From Paludibacter sp. UBA5753 (GTDB lineage: Bacteria > Bacteroidota > Bacteroidia > Bacteroidales > Paludibacteraceae), in the NCBI GenBank assembly GCA_002427615.1, contig DIFH01000141.1, positions 1-22,012 on the forward strand: DNA of 22,012 nt, read 5' to 3'. A program made the translations under genes and the position numbers. The notes below the pieces were generated by a model. It was given only the letters and a program-made list of their open reading frames with translations. It was not told the origin of the DNA and ran no database searches. Shown one piece after another: positions 1 to 8,962 of this stretch. Position 1 is the stretch's first letter; the number at the start of each line of letters is the position of its first letter.

Positions 1-51
1 AAAAATAGAATCTGTCAAAGTAGAATTAAGATAAATCAAAAAAATAAATTC

Positions 52-357
52 ATGCTGATATTCAACACGACTTACAAAGTTTCAACAGGTGTAAACGATA
101 AATGGTTAAAATGGATAAACGATCAACATATTCCGTTTATGCTCGAAACAGGTAACTTTACGAAGCCGCAAATTGCAAAAGTAATTGGCAGCGAGGATGA
201 GTCAGGCGTATCATTTTCTGTTCAGTTTCAGATTGAAGATATGAACACGCTCATGCTTTGGCACAAGCAGCATGTTACTGCTTTTCAAAATAATTGCGCC
301 GCGCAATTTGGCGACGAGGTTATTTTTTTTACCACAGTTCTTGAACTGATCGATTGA
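52..357 (+). CDS. DUF4286 family protein
   Basis: A 101-residue soluble protein with no signal peptide or membrane segment. The pattern of an N-terminal MLIFNTTYKV strand, a helix with W..W...HIPFML and a later MLWHKQH segment fits the small Bacteroidota family DUF4286, whose biochemical function is not known. Its compact alpha/beta pattern recalls ferredoxin-like dimeric folds, but that is only an impression. The ATG at 52 is the first in-frame start and gives the usual length. Its TGA stop overlaps the ATG of ruvC (TGATG), so the two genes are probably co-transcribed and translationally coupled. Placement next to ruvC is, as I recall, common in Bacteroidales, which suggests a housekeeping rather than accessory role. 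I am confident in the gene and fairly confident in the family name. Confidence 0.85.
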   Translation: MLIFNTTYKVSTGVNDKWLKWINDQHIPFMLETGNFTKPQIAKVIGSEDESGVSFSVQFQIEDMNTLMLWHKQHVTAFQNNCAAQFGDEVIFFTTVLELID

Positions 358-914
358 TGGAAAAAGAAAATATAATTTTGGGAATCGACCCGGGAACAAC
401 CATTATGGGCTATGGCATTCTAAAAGTTACAGGAAACAAAACCGAACTTTTAGCCATGGGAGTTCTTGATTTAAAAAAATACAAGAACCATTATCTGAAA
501 CTTCAACGGATTTTTTCAAGAACCCTATCGTTGATCGACGAATTTCATCCTGACAGTCTGGCCATCGAAGCGCCATTTTTCGGGAAAAACGTTCAATCAA
601 TGCTAAAACTGGGACGCGCTCAAGGGGTAGCCATGTCGGCAGCGCTGTATCGGGATATACCTATTACCGAATACGCTCCTTTGAAAATTAAAATGGCTAT
701 CACCGGAAACGGTAATGCTTCCAAAGAACAGGTTGCCGATATGCTCCGCCGATATCTGAAAATACCTCAGGAAAACATGTTACCTCAGCTCGATGCAACC
801 GATGGACTGGCAGCCGCTTATTGCCATTTTTTACAAATCGGAAAGCCTGCGTCCGAAAAAGCGTATACCGGTTGGAAGGATTTTATTGCTAAAAATCCCG
901 GAAAAACTAAATAG
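357..914 (+). CDS. ruvC: Crossover junction endodeoxyribonuclease RuvC
   Basis: RuvC is the dimeric Holliday-junction resolvase of the RuvABC pathway and makes paired nicks that resolve four-way junctions during recombination repair. The 185-residue length is normal. The four acidic metal ligands of the RNase H-like fold are in place: D11 in GIDPGTT, E71 in LAIEAPFF, and D146 and D149 in DATDGLAAAYCH. The ATG at 357 overlaps the stop of the preceding DUF4286 gene. A TTG one codon upstream is in frame but needs no preference, since the ATG gives the family's usual N-terminus. The tail after the DATDG motif (KAYTGWKDFIAKNPGKTK) is short and basic. ruvA and ruvB are not in the window, which is usual in Bacteroidota. 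Nothing looks damaged. Confidence 0.97.
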   Translation: MEKENIILGIDPGTTIMGYGILKVTGNKTELLAMGVLDLKKYKNHYLKLQRIFSRTLSLIDEFHPDSLAIEAPFFGKNVQSMLKLGRAQGVAMSAALYRDIPITEYAPLKIKMAITGNGNASKEQVADMLRRYLKIPQENMLPQLDATDGLAAAYCHFLQIGKPASEKAYTGWKDFIAKNPGKTK

Positions 915-941
915 TGTCAGACTGGAAAAATATTCTTTCTT

Positions 942-977
942 ACTTTACAGACTTTCAAACTTTATAAACTTTCAAAC
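942..977 (+). repeat. Short-word repeat in the buk leader
   Basis: The 72-base gap before buk holds the word ACTTT four times, at 942, 951, 959 and 968 (steps of 9, 8 and 9). The ten-base ACTTTCAAAC occurs twice, at 951-960 and 968-977. It ends ten bases before the buk ATG. It is simple-sequence DNA; I see no terminator or consensus promoter in it. Confidence 0.6.
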
Positions 978-986
978 CCAAATACC

Positions 987-2045
987 ATGTACAAAATCCT
1001 GTCAATCAACCCCGGATCAACTTCAACAAAAATAGCCATTTACGAAGATGAGAAATTGCAAAGTCTGCATACAATCCGTCATTCATCCGAAGATCTTGCA
1101 GATTTTCGTCGAATCATTGATCAATATGAATTCAGAAAGAAGATCATATTGAAAAGATTGGCAGACGATGAAGTAGATTTAAATGAGTTGTCCGCTGTGG
1201 TGGGCAGGGGAGGGCTTATGCGTCCTATCGAATCGGGCGTTTACGAGGTGAACGATAAGATGATTGAGGATTTGAAGAATGGGGGCGAACATGCGAGCAA
1301 CTTAGGCGCGCTTTTAGCCCGTGAAATTGCAGAGCAGATTCCCCGTTGCCGCGCGTTTATTGTCGACCCAGTAACAGTTGATGAATTACAGGATGTGGCG
1401 CGTATCAGCGGTTTGCCCCAGTTTCCCCGCCGCTCGACATTTCACGCCCTGAATCACAAAGCGATTGGTCGAAAATATGCCATGACCATCGGTACAACTT
1501 ACGAAAAATTGAATTTAGTTATCGTTCATTTAGGCGGTGGAATATCGGTTGCCGCGCATCGACTTGGAAGAGTGATAGATACGAACCAGGCTTTGGATGG
1601 ATTCGGACCTTTCTCGCCGGAACGATCAGGAACAATGGATGCAGGAGCTTTGATCAGAGCCTGTTTTGAAGGAAAATACAGTCTGGAAGAGATACAGAAA
1701 ATGCTTGTCGGGCGTGGTGGATTAGTGGCACATTTAGGTACCAATGATGTAAAGGAAATTGCACAACGGATTACGAACGGTGATTTACATGCCAAATTAA
1801 TTCTGGAAGCAATGGCTTATAATGTGGCAAAAGAAATTGCTGCAATGCTTGCCGTACTCGAAGGAAATACTGATGCCGTGATTCTGACAGGCGGGATTGC
1901 CAACAATCAGTTTGTGGTTAATTATATTAAAAAAATGATTGCTCCTCTGGCTCATTTGGTGGTGTATCCCGGAGAAGACGAAATGGAAGCGCTCGCAATG
2001 GCAGGATTGCGGGTACTGAGAGGTGAAGAACCGAAAGAATATTGA
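987..2045 (+). CDS. buk: Butyrate kinase (branched-chain acyl kinase possible)
   Basis: Predicted ASKHA-fold acyl kinase: butyryl phosphate + ADP gives butyrate + ATP, the last step of the phosphotransbutyrylase/kinase route of butyrate formation; isobutyrate and isovalerate are also handled by family members. The 352 residues match the butyrate-kinase length rather than acetate kinase (about 400). Diagnostic motifs are SINPGSTSTKI (residues 6-16), the adenosine/phosphate loop IVHLGGGISVAAHR, the block FGPFSPERSGTMDAG, and ILTGGIANN near the C-terminus. The protein is cytosolic with no signal. The ATG at 987 gives the canonical MYKILSINPGST start. In many anaerobes buk follows ptb (phosphate butyryltransferase); here the upstream neighbour is ruvC, so the partner must lie elsewhere or be absent. 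The family call is secure; substrate chain length is inferred. Confidence 0.93.
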   Translation: MYKILSINPGSTSTKIAIYEDEKLQSLHTIRHSSEDLADFRRIIDQYEFRKKIILKRLADDEVDLNELSAVVGRGGLMRPIESGVYEVNDKMIEDLKNGGEHASNLGALLAREIAEQIPRCRAFIVDPVTVDELQDVARISGLPQFPRRSTFHALNHKAIGRKYAMTIGTTYEKLNLVIVHLGGGISVAAHRLGRVIDTNQALDGFGPFSPERSGTMDAGALIRACFEGKYSLEEIQKMLVGRGGLVAHLGTNDVKEIAQRITNGDLHAKLILEAMAYNVAKEIAAMLAVLEGNTDAVILTGGIANNQFVVNYIKKMIAPLAHLVVYPGEDEMEALAMAGLRVLRGEEPKEY

Positions 2046-2081
2046 GTTTGAAAATGGTAAAGTAAAAAGAAGAATATTTTT

Positions 2082-2648
2082 TCATTTTTTCAATTCTGCT
2101 GTCTTTTTACGGCTTATTTTTTCTTCCCAAAGCACCCACATACCAAAAATTACGACATAAAATAAATACTTAAACAAGTGTTCATGCAAAATATCAAACC
2201 ATCCGAGATGTCGTTCAATTATCGCGGTGATTGCTACAATTCTCAATATATTAAATAGATACACTACAACTAATCCTGCCGGAATGTACCAGAGTTTCCT
2301 GACAATCGGGCCTCTGTAAAAAGCGATAATACATATAAAAATGTAAGCCTGTTTTAAACCGGTACAAGCCCATACAATGCGTACAGCTGCGTTATTTTCG
2401 TGACGCAACACATTGTTGGGTTCGAGTTGCACAGAAGAGCCGAAAGTATGAAGCAAGTCGGCGGTAACACGCGATACGTGACTTGCCAGATAGTTAAACG
2501 GCGCCGATATATCCAATCCGAAAAAAGTAACAAGCGTATCCGACTCGTCGCCTAAAACAGTGAACTTCCAAAAGAAATGTGATGCCAGTAAAATTACAAC
2601 AAAATAAATAACTCCGCTATAAGGAACTATTTTCGCCGGTAGTTTCAT
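2082..2648 (-). CDS. Exosortase/archaeosortase family membrane protein
   Basis: A 188-residue polytopic membrane protein with about five hydrophobic segments (near residues 9-30, 98-111, 118-143 and 158-175, plus a weaker one at 40-58). It carries the three hallmarks of the exosortase/archaeosortase transpeptidase-like family: C95 in WACTGLKQ, R136 in FNILRI, and a downstream histidine, H155 or H157, in HEHLFKYLFY. Family members are predicted to cleave C-terminal sorting signals on surface proteins and anchor them to another molecule. It is short, with only the core domain. It lies 30 bases after tsaD on the same strand, so they probably share a transcript. No protein in the window has a recognisable sorting tail (small motif, hydrophobic helix, basic end), so the substrate is unknown. 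The family is likely; the subfamily I cannot assign. Confidence 0.85.
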   Translation of the reverse strand: MKLPAKIVPYSGVIYFVVILLASHFFWKFTVLGDESDTLVTFFGLDISAPFNYLASHVSRVTADLLHTFGSSVQLEPNNVLRHENNAAVRIVWACTGLKQAYIFICIIAFYRGPIVRKLWYIPAGLVVVYLFNILRIVAITAIIERHLGWFDILHEHLFKYLFYVVIFGMWVLWEEKISRKKTAELKK

Positions 2649-2666
2649 CTTTTTGTTTGGGTTTTT

Positions 2667-2682
2667 ATTATCAGATTATCAG
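2667..2682. repeat. Tandem 8-bp repeat at the tsaD 3' end
   Basis: ATTATCAG occurs twice head to tail (2667-2674, 2675-2682). The second copy covers the tsaD stop codon (2679-2681) and the pair fills half of the 30-base spacer before the exosortase-like gene. No function is evident. Confidence 0.5.
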
Positions 2683-3707
2683 AATTTGTTTGAAACTCGT
2701 GCAAACGGGACTTTGTCCAAAGAACAAAAATCATTATTCATATATTTGAAATAACCGGTGATGGCAATCATGGCTGCATTATCGGTTGTAAAAGCGAGAG
2801 GTGGGATAAACACTTTCCAACCATATTTCCTGGCATGTTCAAAAAATGCCTGACGCAAGGCTGAATTTGCAGAAACACCTCCTGAAACAGCTACATGTTT
2901 TATATTGAACTCTTTAGCTGCCTTTCGCAATTTATTCATTAGTATTTCAACAACCGTAAACTGTAACGAAGCGCTTAAATCATTTATGTTTTCGGCAATA
3001 AAACCGGCATTTTCTTTTTCTTTATCCCGCAATAAATATAAAAAAGATGTTTTTAAACCGCTGAAACTGTAGTTGTAATCGGGAATATGCGGCTTGTTGA
3101 ATGTAAATGCCTTAGGATTTCCATCTTTTGCCAATCTATCGATATGCGGACCTCCCGGATAAGGGAGTCCCATGATTTTCGCACATTTATCGAAAGCCTC
3201 GCCGGCAGCATCGTCAATCGTTTGTCCAATGACTTCCATGTCGTTAAACGAGCGCACAAGTATGATTTGAGAATTTCCGCCCGAAACTAACAGACACAGA
3301 AAAGGGAACTCCGGTTTTTGCTCATCAGGTTTTCCTTCGCTGATGAAATGAGCCATCACATGAGCTTGCAAATGATTAACATCAATCAAAGGAATGTCAA
3401 GCGCCTGCGCAAAGCCTTTGGCAAACGAAGTCCCCACGAGTAACGAGCCTAACAAACCCGGTCCCCGCGTAAAAGCAATGGCATTCAAGTCGGTTTTGGA
3501 CACTCCGGCTGTCCGTAAAGCCTCATGAACAACGGGAATAATATTTTGTTGATGCGCCCGGGAAGCTAATTCAGGAACAACACCCCCGTAATTGGCATGA
3601 ACCGATTGACCGGCAGTAATATTCGAAAGCATTATTCCATCGCGGATTACCGAAGCCGAAGTGTCGTCGCAAGAAGATTCAATGCCTAATATCGTGATTG
3701 AACTCAT
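2679..3707 (-). CDS. tsaD: tRNA N6-adenosine threonylcarbamoyltransferase TsaD
   Basis: TsaD transfers the threonylcarbamoyl group from threonylcarbamoyl-AMP to A37 of ANN-decoding tRNAs, acting with TsaB and TsaE. The 342-residue length is typical. Visible motifs are the N-terminal ASKHA loop ILGIESSCDDTSASV (residues 7-20), the metal-binding pair H112 and H116 in NHLQAH, the LVSGGNSQ loop, and the DDAAGEAFDK and AVSGGVSANSALR blocks near the nucleotide pocket. It is cytosolic. The start gives the standard MSSITILGIESSCDDT N-terminus. The gene is divergent from tamB with 134 bases between starts, and the exosortase-like gene follows closely downstream. It is an essential housekeeping gene in most bacteria, so this segment is core chromosome. 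Confidence 0.97.
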   Translation of the reverse strand: MSSITILGIESSCDDTSASVIRDGIMLSNITAGQSVHANYGGVVPELASRAHQQNIIPVVHEALRTAGVSKTDLNAIAFTRGPGLLGSLLVGTSFAKGFAQALDIPLIDVNHLQAHVMAHFISEGKPDEQKPEFPFLCLLVSGGNSQIILVRSFNDMEVIGQTIDDAAGEAFDKCAKIMGLPYPGGPHIDRLAKDGNPKAFTFNKPHIPDYNYSFSGLKTSFLYLLRDKEKENAGFIAENINDLSASLQFTVVEILMNKLRKAAKEFNIKHVAVSGGVSANSALRQAFFEHARKYGWKVFIPPLAFTTDNAAMIAITGYFKYMNNDFCSLDKVPFARVSNKF

Positions 3708-3800
3708 ATTTTAAAATACGGAATGAAAATTGTTATGAAAACGCGATGGGTTTCGAGCAGTCGTTTTTACAAAAAAAATAGCGCCGGTAAACCTTCATTT

Positions 3801-3833
3801 ATTGCCGAATTCGCAAATTATTATTTACTTTTG
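3801..3833 (+). promoter_or_regulatory. Putative Bacteroidota promoter of tamB
   Basis: TACTTTTG at 3826-3833 matches the -7 element TAnnTTTG exactly. TTG at 3802-3804 lies 21 bases upstream, within the usual range for the -33 element. The expected start site falls only a few bases before or at the tamB ATG at 3842, so the transcript would be leaderless or nearly so. Confidence 0.5.
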
Positions 3834-3841
3834 TCAAAATA

Positions 3842-6800
3842 ATGTCCAAAGGTATAAAAAAAACAGCTAAAATACTCGAAACCATAGTTGCCTGTATTAT
3901 TTTAATATTTGCAATATTGCCTATTTTACTGCAAAACAGTAGGATACAGAATTTTATTGTCCAAACAGTTACCAATGAACTTTCGACTAAATTGAATTCG
4001 AAGATAAGTGTCGGGTTGATTGAATACAAATTGTTTAATACGGTAAGGTTAAATGATTTTTATGTAGAGGATTTAGAAAAAGATACTTTATTGTTTGTTA
4101 ATGAAGCAAATGCTAATTTTAATTTTTGGAAGTTATTCAAAGGCAAAATTCTTTTTACCGGGTTGGAATTCCAGCATTTACAAGGCAATCTGAAAGTTGA
4201 TACCTTGGGACATAGCAATTTTGATTTTGTGATTAATGCTTTTAAAAAACCACAGAAAAATGAACCCTCGAACATTGAATACAGAATTGACTACCTGAAA
4301 ATAAGCGATTCACGATTAAACTATTCAAAACAAAACGGTAAACCCACAAAAGCGCCCGATATACTGAATACCGACAGTTTACGTCTTTCGGATATAAATG
4401 CCGAAATTGAATTAAATATACTGAAAAACGATACGTTAAGCGCTGCAATAAAATTCTTGAGCTTTCGCGAAAAATCGGGCTTTGTTTTGGACAAACTTTC
4501 AACCCAAATTCAAGGGTCGAAACAAGGCGCTAAAATTCAGTTCCTTGAGTTGTTAATGCCTGATTCTAAAATCAATTTAGCTGATATTGAGCTTAAATAC
4601 GACAGTTTAGCCGACCTGAGCAATTTTGCTCAAAAAGTAAAATGGAACGCGCCTATCAAAAATTCGTATATTGCTTTAAGCGATCTGACGGCATTTTCAC
4701 CTAATTTTAAAGGTTTCAAACAGGCTATTTCCGTACAAGGATTAATTTCAGGACGTATTTCGAGTCTGCGTTTCGAGAAAATGAAACTGAAATATGGAAA
4801 ATCACTCTTATTAAATGCCGATTTGGATTTGAGTGGTTTGCCAAATATCCAGGAAACTTTTATTTACGCTCAAATTAACGAATTAAATGCTGAAAGTAGT
4901 GATATTCAAGATATTATTTCAGGTTTAAGTAAAAAACCATTTTTGCTGCCCAGAGAATTAAATCAACTGGGGAAAGTCAATTACAAAGGGAATATTACCG
5001 GATTTCTCAATAATCTGGTTGCGTACGGAAACCTGAACACCGATATGGGAAGTATTTCTACCGATATTCTGCTGAAATTTGAAAACATGCTGAAAGACCT
5101 GAACTACAATGGCACTGTTAAATCAAGCAATTTTCAATTAGGCAAATTGTTGTCTAACAAGCAATTCGGGAAAGCAGCTTTTAAAATTAACACAAATGGC
5201 GTAAAAAAACACAATACATCGATACGTGGAACTGTAAAAGCAGAAATTGATGAAATTGAGTTCAATGAGTATAGTTACAGGGATGTGAAATTTGACGGAA
5301 AATATGATGGAACCGGATTTGATGGTGAAATAGACCTGACCGACGACAATATAAATGCCAACTTTAAAGGAGTGATTGACCTTACAAAAAAATTACCTGT
5401 TTTTGATTTTGATTTGAAAGTAAAAAATTCAAACCTTCATGCACTTCATTTGATTAACCAATATCCCGGGGCATTGCTTTCATTTTCGGGAAAAACCAAT
5501 ATGATTGGAAGCTCGTTGGATAACATAAACGGATACATTCTTTTCGACAGTATTCAGTTTACAAATCTGAACAAGACATTGAACATCAATGAAATAAAGT
5601 TTGTTAGCCGAATCGAGAACAATTATACTAATTTTATTATCAGCTCCGATTTTGTAAATGGTTCTTTTACGGGAGATTTCAAATACAGTAAAGTTGGCGA
5701 AACGATTAATAAAATTATCAAATATTATTTACCTGCACTGGCAGTAAAAACAAACACAGATGAAAAAATTCAGAATCATATTGATGTTGATTTGAAGATA
5801 GAAAACACGAAGGATATTTCCGACGTTTTAAATATTCCATACCAGATAAACGGAATTACAACAATAAAAGGCAAGATAGACGAAGTATCGAATAAAATAA
5901 ATCTGAACGGTGTAATTCCTTCGTTTACTGTAAACAAACAACAATTTGAAAATGTTACGCTGAATATTGAGAATGTAAAACAACAACTCAAATTAACTGC
6001 CCGTGCTCAAATGATAGAGAAAACGGGTCCGGTACATTTATATTTACTTGCATCCGCAGATAAAGATTCTCTGTCGACCCAATTAGGTTGGCAAAACACG
6101 AGCAAAATAACAAATGCAGGAGAAATTCAGACGAATACAAAATTCACAGACGAAGAAGGAAAAACAGCCGCTCAAATGAGAATTTTGCCCACTCAGGTAA
6201 TCATTTCCGATTCAATTTGGGATATAAAACCCGCCACAATTGATTTTAATTCAGATAGTACGATTCAGGTTCGAGATTTTCGCTTCGAAAACAAAAAACA
6301 ATTTGTGCATATTGACGGTAAAGCATCAAGAAACCGGAATGATAGCCTGACTGTATCGATGAATGACCTGAATTTGGATTACGTATTGCAAATTGTTAAA
6401 CTGAAAGGAATTAGCATTGGCGGTTATGTAAGCGGTAAAGCTACGCTGTTCAGCTTATTGAAACAACCCATATTCATAGCTGACCTGGATGTGAAGAAAG
6501 TTGCCTTGAATCAAAAGTTAATCGGAGATGCCAATGTAACTTCGACATGGGACAATGAAAACAAGCAAATATTATTGGGAGGTAAATTCTTTAACGATCA
6601 GAAAGATACATTGGCATTGGCCAGGGGTGTATATGTTCCTAAAGGTGATTCGATAGACATCAATTTTGATGCTCGCGGATTAAACATTGAGTTTTTAAGT
6701 CGATATCTTGAATCTGTGGTTCAAAATGTAAAAGGTTACGGACACGGACATGTTCGTATGTTTGGACCAACGAAGAAAATTGGATTTGAAGGAAAAGTGT

Positions 6801-8290
6801 TTGTTGACAAAGGGCAGGCATCCGTTAACGTGCTGAAAACAACCTATTTTTTCAACGATACGGTGAAATTGACCCGGAAGTCAATCTCGCTGAGTAATAT
6901 TAAAATATATGATGAAGAAAAGAATAGCGGCACGTTGACAGGGTTAATTACTCATAATGGGCAGTTTAAAAATATGAATTACAACGTAAATATTTACGGA
7001 AAGAATATTTTGGCTATGAATACGCATACCGAAGATAACGACTATTTCTTTGGGAAAGCTTATGCAACAGGAAATGTAACAATCAAAGGCGATGAGAAAG
7101 AAGCCAATATTTTAGTAAATGCGGTATCGCAACCCAAAACAAAATGCTACATTCAAATAGGCGGGGCGTCATCAGCCTCCGACAATAGTTTTATTAACTT
7201 TATAAACCCACGAGCCGAAACCGAAAAAGAAATACAGATAAAAAGAACCGAAGGAAGCGGGTTTAATGTAAAAGTTGATATGCAAATTGATGTAACTCCT
7301 GAATCGGAAATGGAACTGATAGTGGATCCCAAGGCCGGCGATGTAATCAAGGCTAAAGGAAGCGGAAACCTTCGCGTACAATTTGATACTTTTTCCGATA
7401 TTAAACTTTCCGGCACTTATATTGTTGATGTAGGTTCTTATTTGTTTACACTTCAGACAGTTATAAGAAAAGAATTTAAAATAGACAAGGGCAGTACTAT
7501 TTCATGGACTGGAAGTCCGTACGATGCTCAATTAAATATCCGTGCACTTTATCCGTTGACAGCTTCATTGAGCGACTTGTTCGATGATGCTGCTTCAACC
7601 ACCAATCGGGGCAGTGTGCCTGTGAATTGTGTGCTTAATCTCACCGATAATTTGACGAACCCAACCATCAAATTCGAAATTGATTTACCGTCAAGCGACG
7701 AAGGTATAAAACAAAAAGTAAGAAGTATTATCAATACCGAAGAAATGATGAATCGTCAATTTGCTTATCTGTTGGTTTTGGGCAAATTTTACACACCCGA
7801 CAACACGGGTAATACAGGGTTGGATAACACCATATCTTTTGCTTTTTCAACGTTAAGCGCGCATCTTAACAATTGGATTCAAAAGTCATTGAATACGAAT
7901 AACCTTTCGTTAGGACTTGACTGGCAAAAATCGGAACTGGCAACAGATGAATTTAAAGCACAATTAAACTATCAAAATAAACGAATCATCCTAAACGGTG
8001 ACTTTGGTTACCGAAACGATAATGTCAATACATCTACCAATGCCAGCAAATTTATCGGTGACTTTGATCTGGAATATTTATTGACCGAATCAGGTAAACT
8101 GCGTGCCAAAACCTACAGTCACACCATCGACAGAGCCCTGTTGAAAGAGGCAAAATCAACTCAGGGTGTCGGCCTGATTTATAAAGAAGATTTTGAAAGC
8201 GTGAGCGATATGATAAGCCATTATTGGCGGATATTAACGAGTATTGGAAAAAAGAAAAAGAATGAAGAAATTAGCACAAATAATAAATAA
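3842..8290 (+). CDS. tamB: Translocation and assembly module protein TamB
   Basis: TamB is an inner-membrane-anchored, periplasm-spanning beta-taco protein linked to TamA/BamA-type outer-membrane proteins; it is implicated in lipid transport to, and protein insertion in, the outer membrane. The protein has 1482 residues. An N-terminal signal anchor lies at about residues 13-34 (IVACIILIFAILPILL). A long repetitive beta-rich body follows, rich in N, K, D and T. The conserved C-terminal TamB (DUF490) region shows GTYIVDVGSYLFTLQTVI, FKIDKGSTISWTGSP and YDAQLNIRALYPL at about residues 1190-1240. The length is normal for Bacteroidota. The ATG at 3842 immediately precedes the anchor and no better start exists. 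The gene overlaps the next one by 29 bases. AT-rich with lysine/asparagine-heavy codon use, unlike the more GC-rich radical SAM gene at the other end. Divergence from tsaD is a familiar arrangement. Confidence 0.93.
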   Translation: MSKGIKKTAKILETIVACIILIFAILPILLQNSRIQNFIVQTVTNELSTKLNSKISVGLIEYKLFNTVRLNDFYVEDLEKDTLLFVNEANANFNFWKLFKGKILFTGLEFQHLQGNLKVDTLGHSNFDFVINAFKKPQKNEPSNIEYRIDYLKISDSRLNYSKQNGKPTKAPDILNTDSLRLSDINAEIELNILKNDTLSAAIKFLSFREKSGFVLDKLSTQIQGSKQGAKIQFLELLMPDSKINLADIELKYDSLADLSNFAQKVKWNAPIKNSYIALSDLTAFSPNFKGFKQAISVQGLISGRISSLRFEKMKLKYGKSLLLNADLDLSGLPNIQETFIYAQINELNAESSDIQDIISGLSKKPFLLPRELNQLGKVNYKGNITGFLNNLVAYGNLNTDMGSISTDILLKFENMLKDLNYNGTVKSSNFQLGKLLSNKQFGKAAFKINTNGVKKHNTSIRGTVKAEIDEIEFNEYSYRDVKFDGKYDGTGFDGEIDLTDDNINANFKGVIDLTKKLPVFDFDLKVKNSNLHALHLINQYPGALLSFSGKTNMIGSSLDNINGYILFDSIQFTNLNKTLNINEIKFVSRIENNYTNFIISSDFVNGSFTGDFKYSKVGETINKIIKYYLPALAVKTNTDEKIQNHIDVDLKIENTKDISDVLNIPYQINGITTIKGKIDEVSNKINLNGVIPSFTVNKQQFENVTLNIENVKQQLKLTARAQMIEKTGPVHLYLLASADKDSLSTQLGWQNTSKITNAGEIQTNTKFTDEEGKTAAQMRILPTQVIISDSIWDIKPATIDFNSDSTIQVRDFRFENKKQFVHIDGKASRNRNDSLTVSMNDLNLDYVLQIVKLKGISIGGYVSGKATLFSLLKQPIFIADLDVKKVALNQKLIGDANVTSTWDNENKQILLGGKFFNDQKDTLALARGVYVPKGDSIDINFDARGLNIEFLSRYLESVVQNVKGYGHGHVRMFGPTKKIGFEGKVFVDKGQASVNVLKTTYFFNDTVKLTRKSISLSNIKIYDEEKNSGTLTGLITHNGQFKNMNYNVNIYGKNILAMNTHTEDNDYFFGKAYATGNVTIKGDEKEANILVNAVSQPKTKCYIQIGGASSASDNSFINFINPRAETEKEIQIKRTEGSGFNVKVDMQIDVTPESEMELIVDPKAGDVIKAKGSGNLRVQFDTFSDIKLSGTYIVDVGSYLFTLQTVIRKEFKIDKGSTISWTGSPYDAQLNIRALYPLTASLSDLFDDAASTTNRGSVPVNCVLNLTDNLTNPTIKFEIDLPSSDEGIKQKVRSIINTEEMMNRQFAYLLVLGKFYTPDNTGNTGLDNTISFAFSTLSAHLNNWIQKSLNTNNLSLGLDWQKSELATDEFKAQLNYQNKRIILNGDFGYRNDNVNTSTNASKFIGDFDLEYLLTESGKLRAKTYSHTIDRALLKEAKSTQGVGLIYKEDFESVSDMISHYWRILTSIGKKKKNEEISTNNK

Positions 8291-8930
8291 ACATTTAGTG
8301 ATTGTCATAATAAGTATAATTTCGGGTACAATCTCGGCACAAAATATTGGAACAGTATTTTTAAATATGCCAGAGAATTTTATGCCGACGTTGACCAAAC
8401 AACAACGGTTTGAACTTCTTGAATACAGCAAAGTGAACCGGAATGACAGTGTTAAGAACCGGTTTGGAAACTTTTCTTCCGTTCAAATATACGATTCTAT
8501 CAACCACCATTTGATTGTCAAAACAACGCCGATAAGTTATGTTGAATTGAAATTGCTGGCAATAAAAGACACTGATTACGTCATTGGGATAATACGCACG
8601 ATTAAAAGTCCCGTAAGTTTATCTGATATAGAGTTTTACGACAAAAATTGGCAAACTGTGCCTCTTCATTTCCAAATGCCAAAAGCTACAGACTGGCTGA
8701 AACATGATTCGTTAAACCGTGAAAATATTGATAAAAAATGGGTATCCCAATTGCTCGAAAGCAGTTTTATTTCACTGAACTTTTCAAAAACAGGCTCTGC
8801 GATTGAAGCAAGAAACAACAGTCTTGATTTTTTAAGCATTGAAGATAAGAAAATAATATCCCCGCTTATCGACGATAAAAAACTGATTTTTGAACTTCAA
8901 AATAATGAGTGGAAAATCTCGGAACAATAG
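8262..8930 (+). CDS. DUF3256 family secreted protein
   Basis: A 222-residue protein with a signal peptide (MKKLAQIINKHLVIVIISIISGTISAQ, cleavage likely after SAQ or near it) and no lipobox cysteine, so a soluble periplasmic or outer-membrane-associated product is expected. The mature part begins with NIGTVFLNMPENFMPTLTKQQR and later shows VKNRFGNFSSVQIYDS, a pattern I associate with DUF3256, a Bacteroidota family of unknown function. I place the start at the ATG at 8262 rather than the in-frame TTG at 8244, because the ATG begins a clean signal peptide. The first 29 bases lie inside the end of tamB, so translation is probably coupled and a cell-envelope role alongside TamB is a reasonable guess. 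No enzyme motif is visible. Confidence 0.8.
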   Translation: MKKLAQIINKHLVIVIISIISGTISAQNIGTVFLNMPENFMPTLTKQQRFELLEYSKVNRNDSVKNRFGNFSSVQIYDSINHHLIVKTTPISYVELKLLAIKDTDYVIGIIRTIKSPVSLSDIEFYDKNWQTVPLHFQMPKATDWLKHDSLNRENIDKKWVSQLLESSFISLNFSKTGSAIEARNNSLDFLSIEDKKIISPLIDDKKLIFELQNNEWKISEQ

Positions 8931-8962
8931 ACTTTATTCAAATTAAAAGGCAGAGGTTCTTT

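Noticed and set aside
8244..8261. TTG start for the DUF3256 gene, adding six charged residues.
   Set aside because: The ATG at 8262 begins a clean signal peptide.
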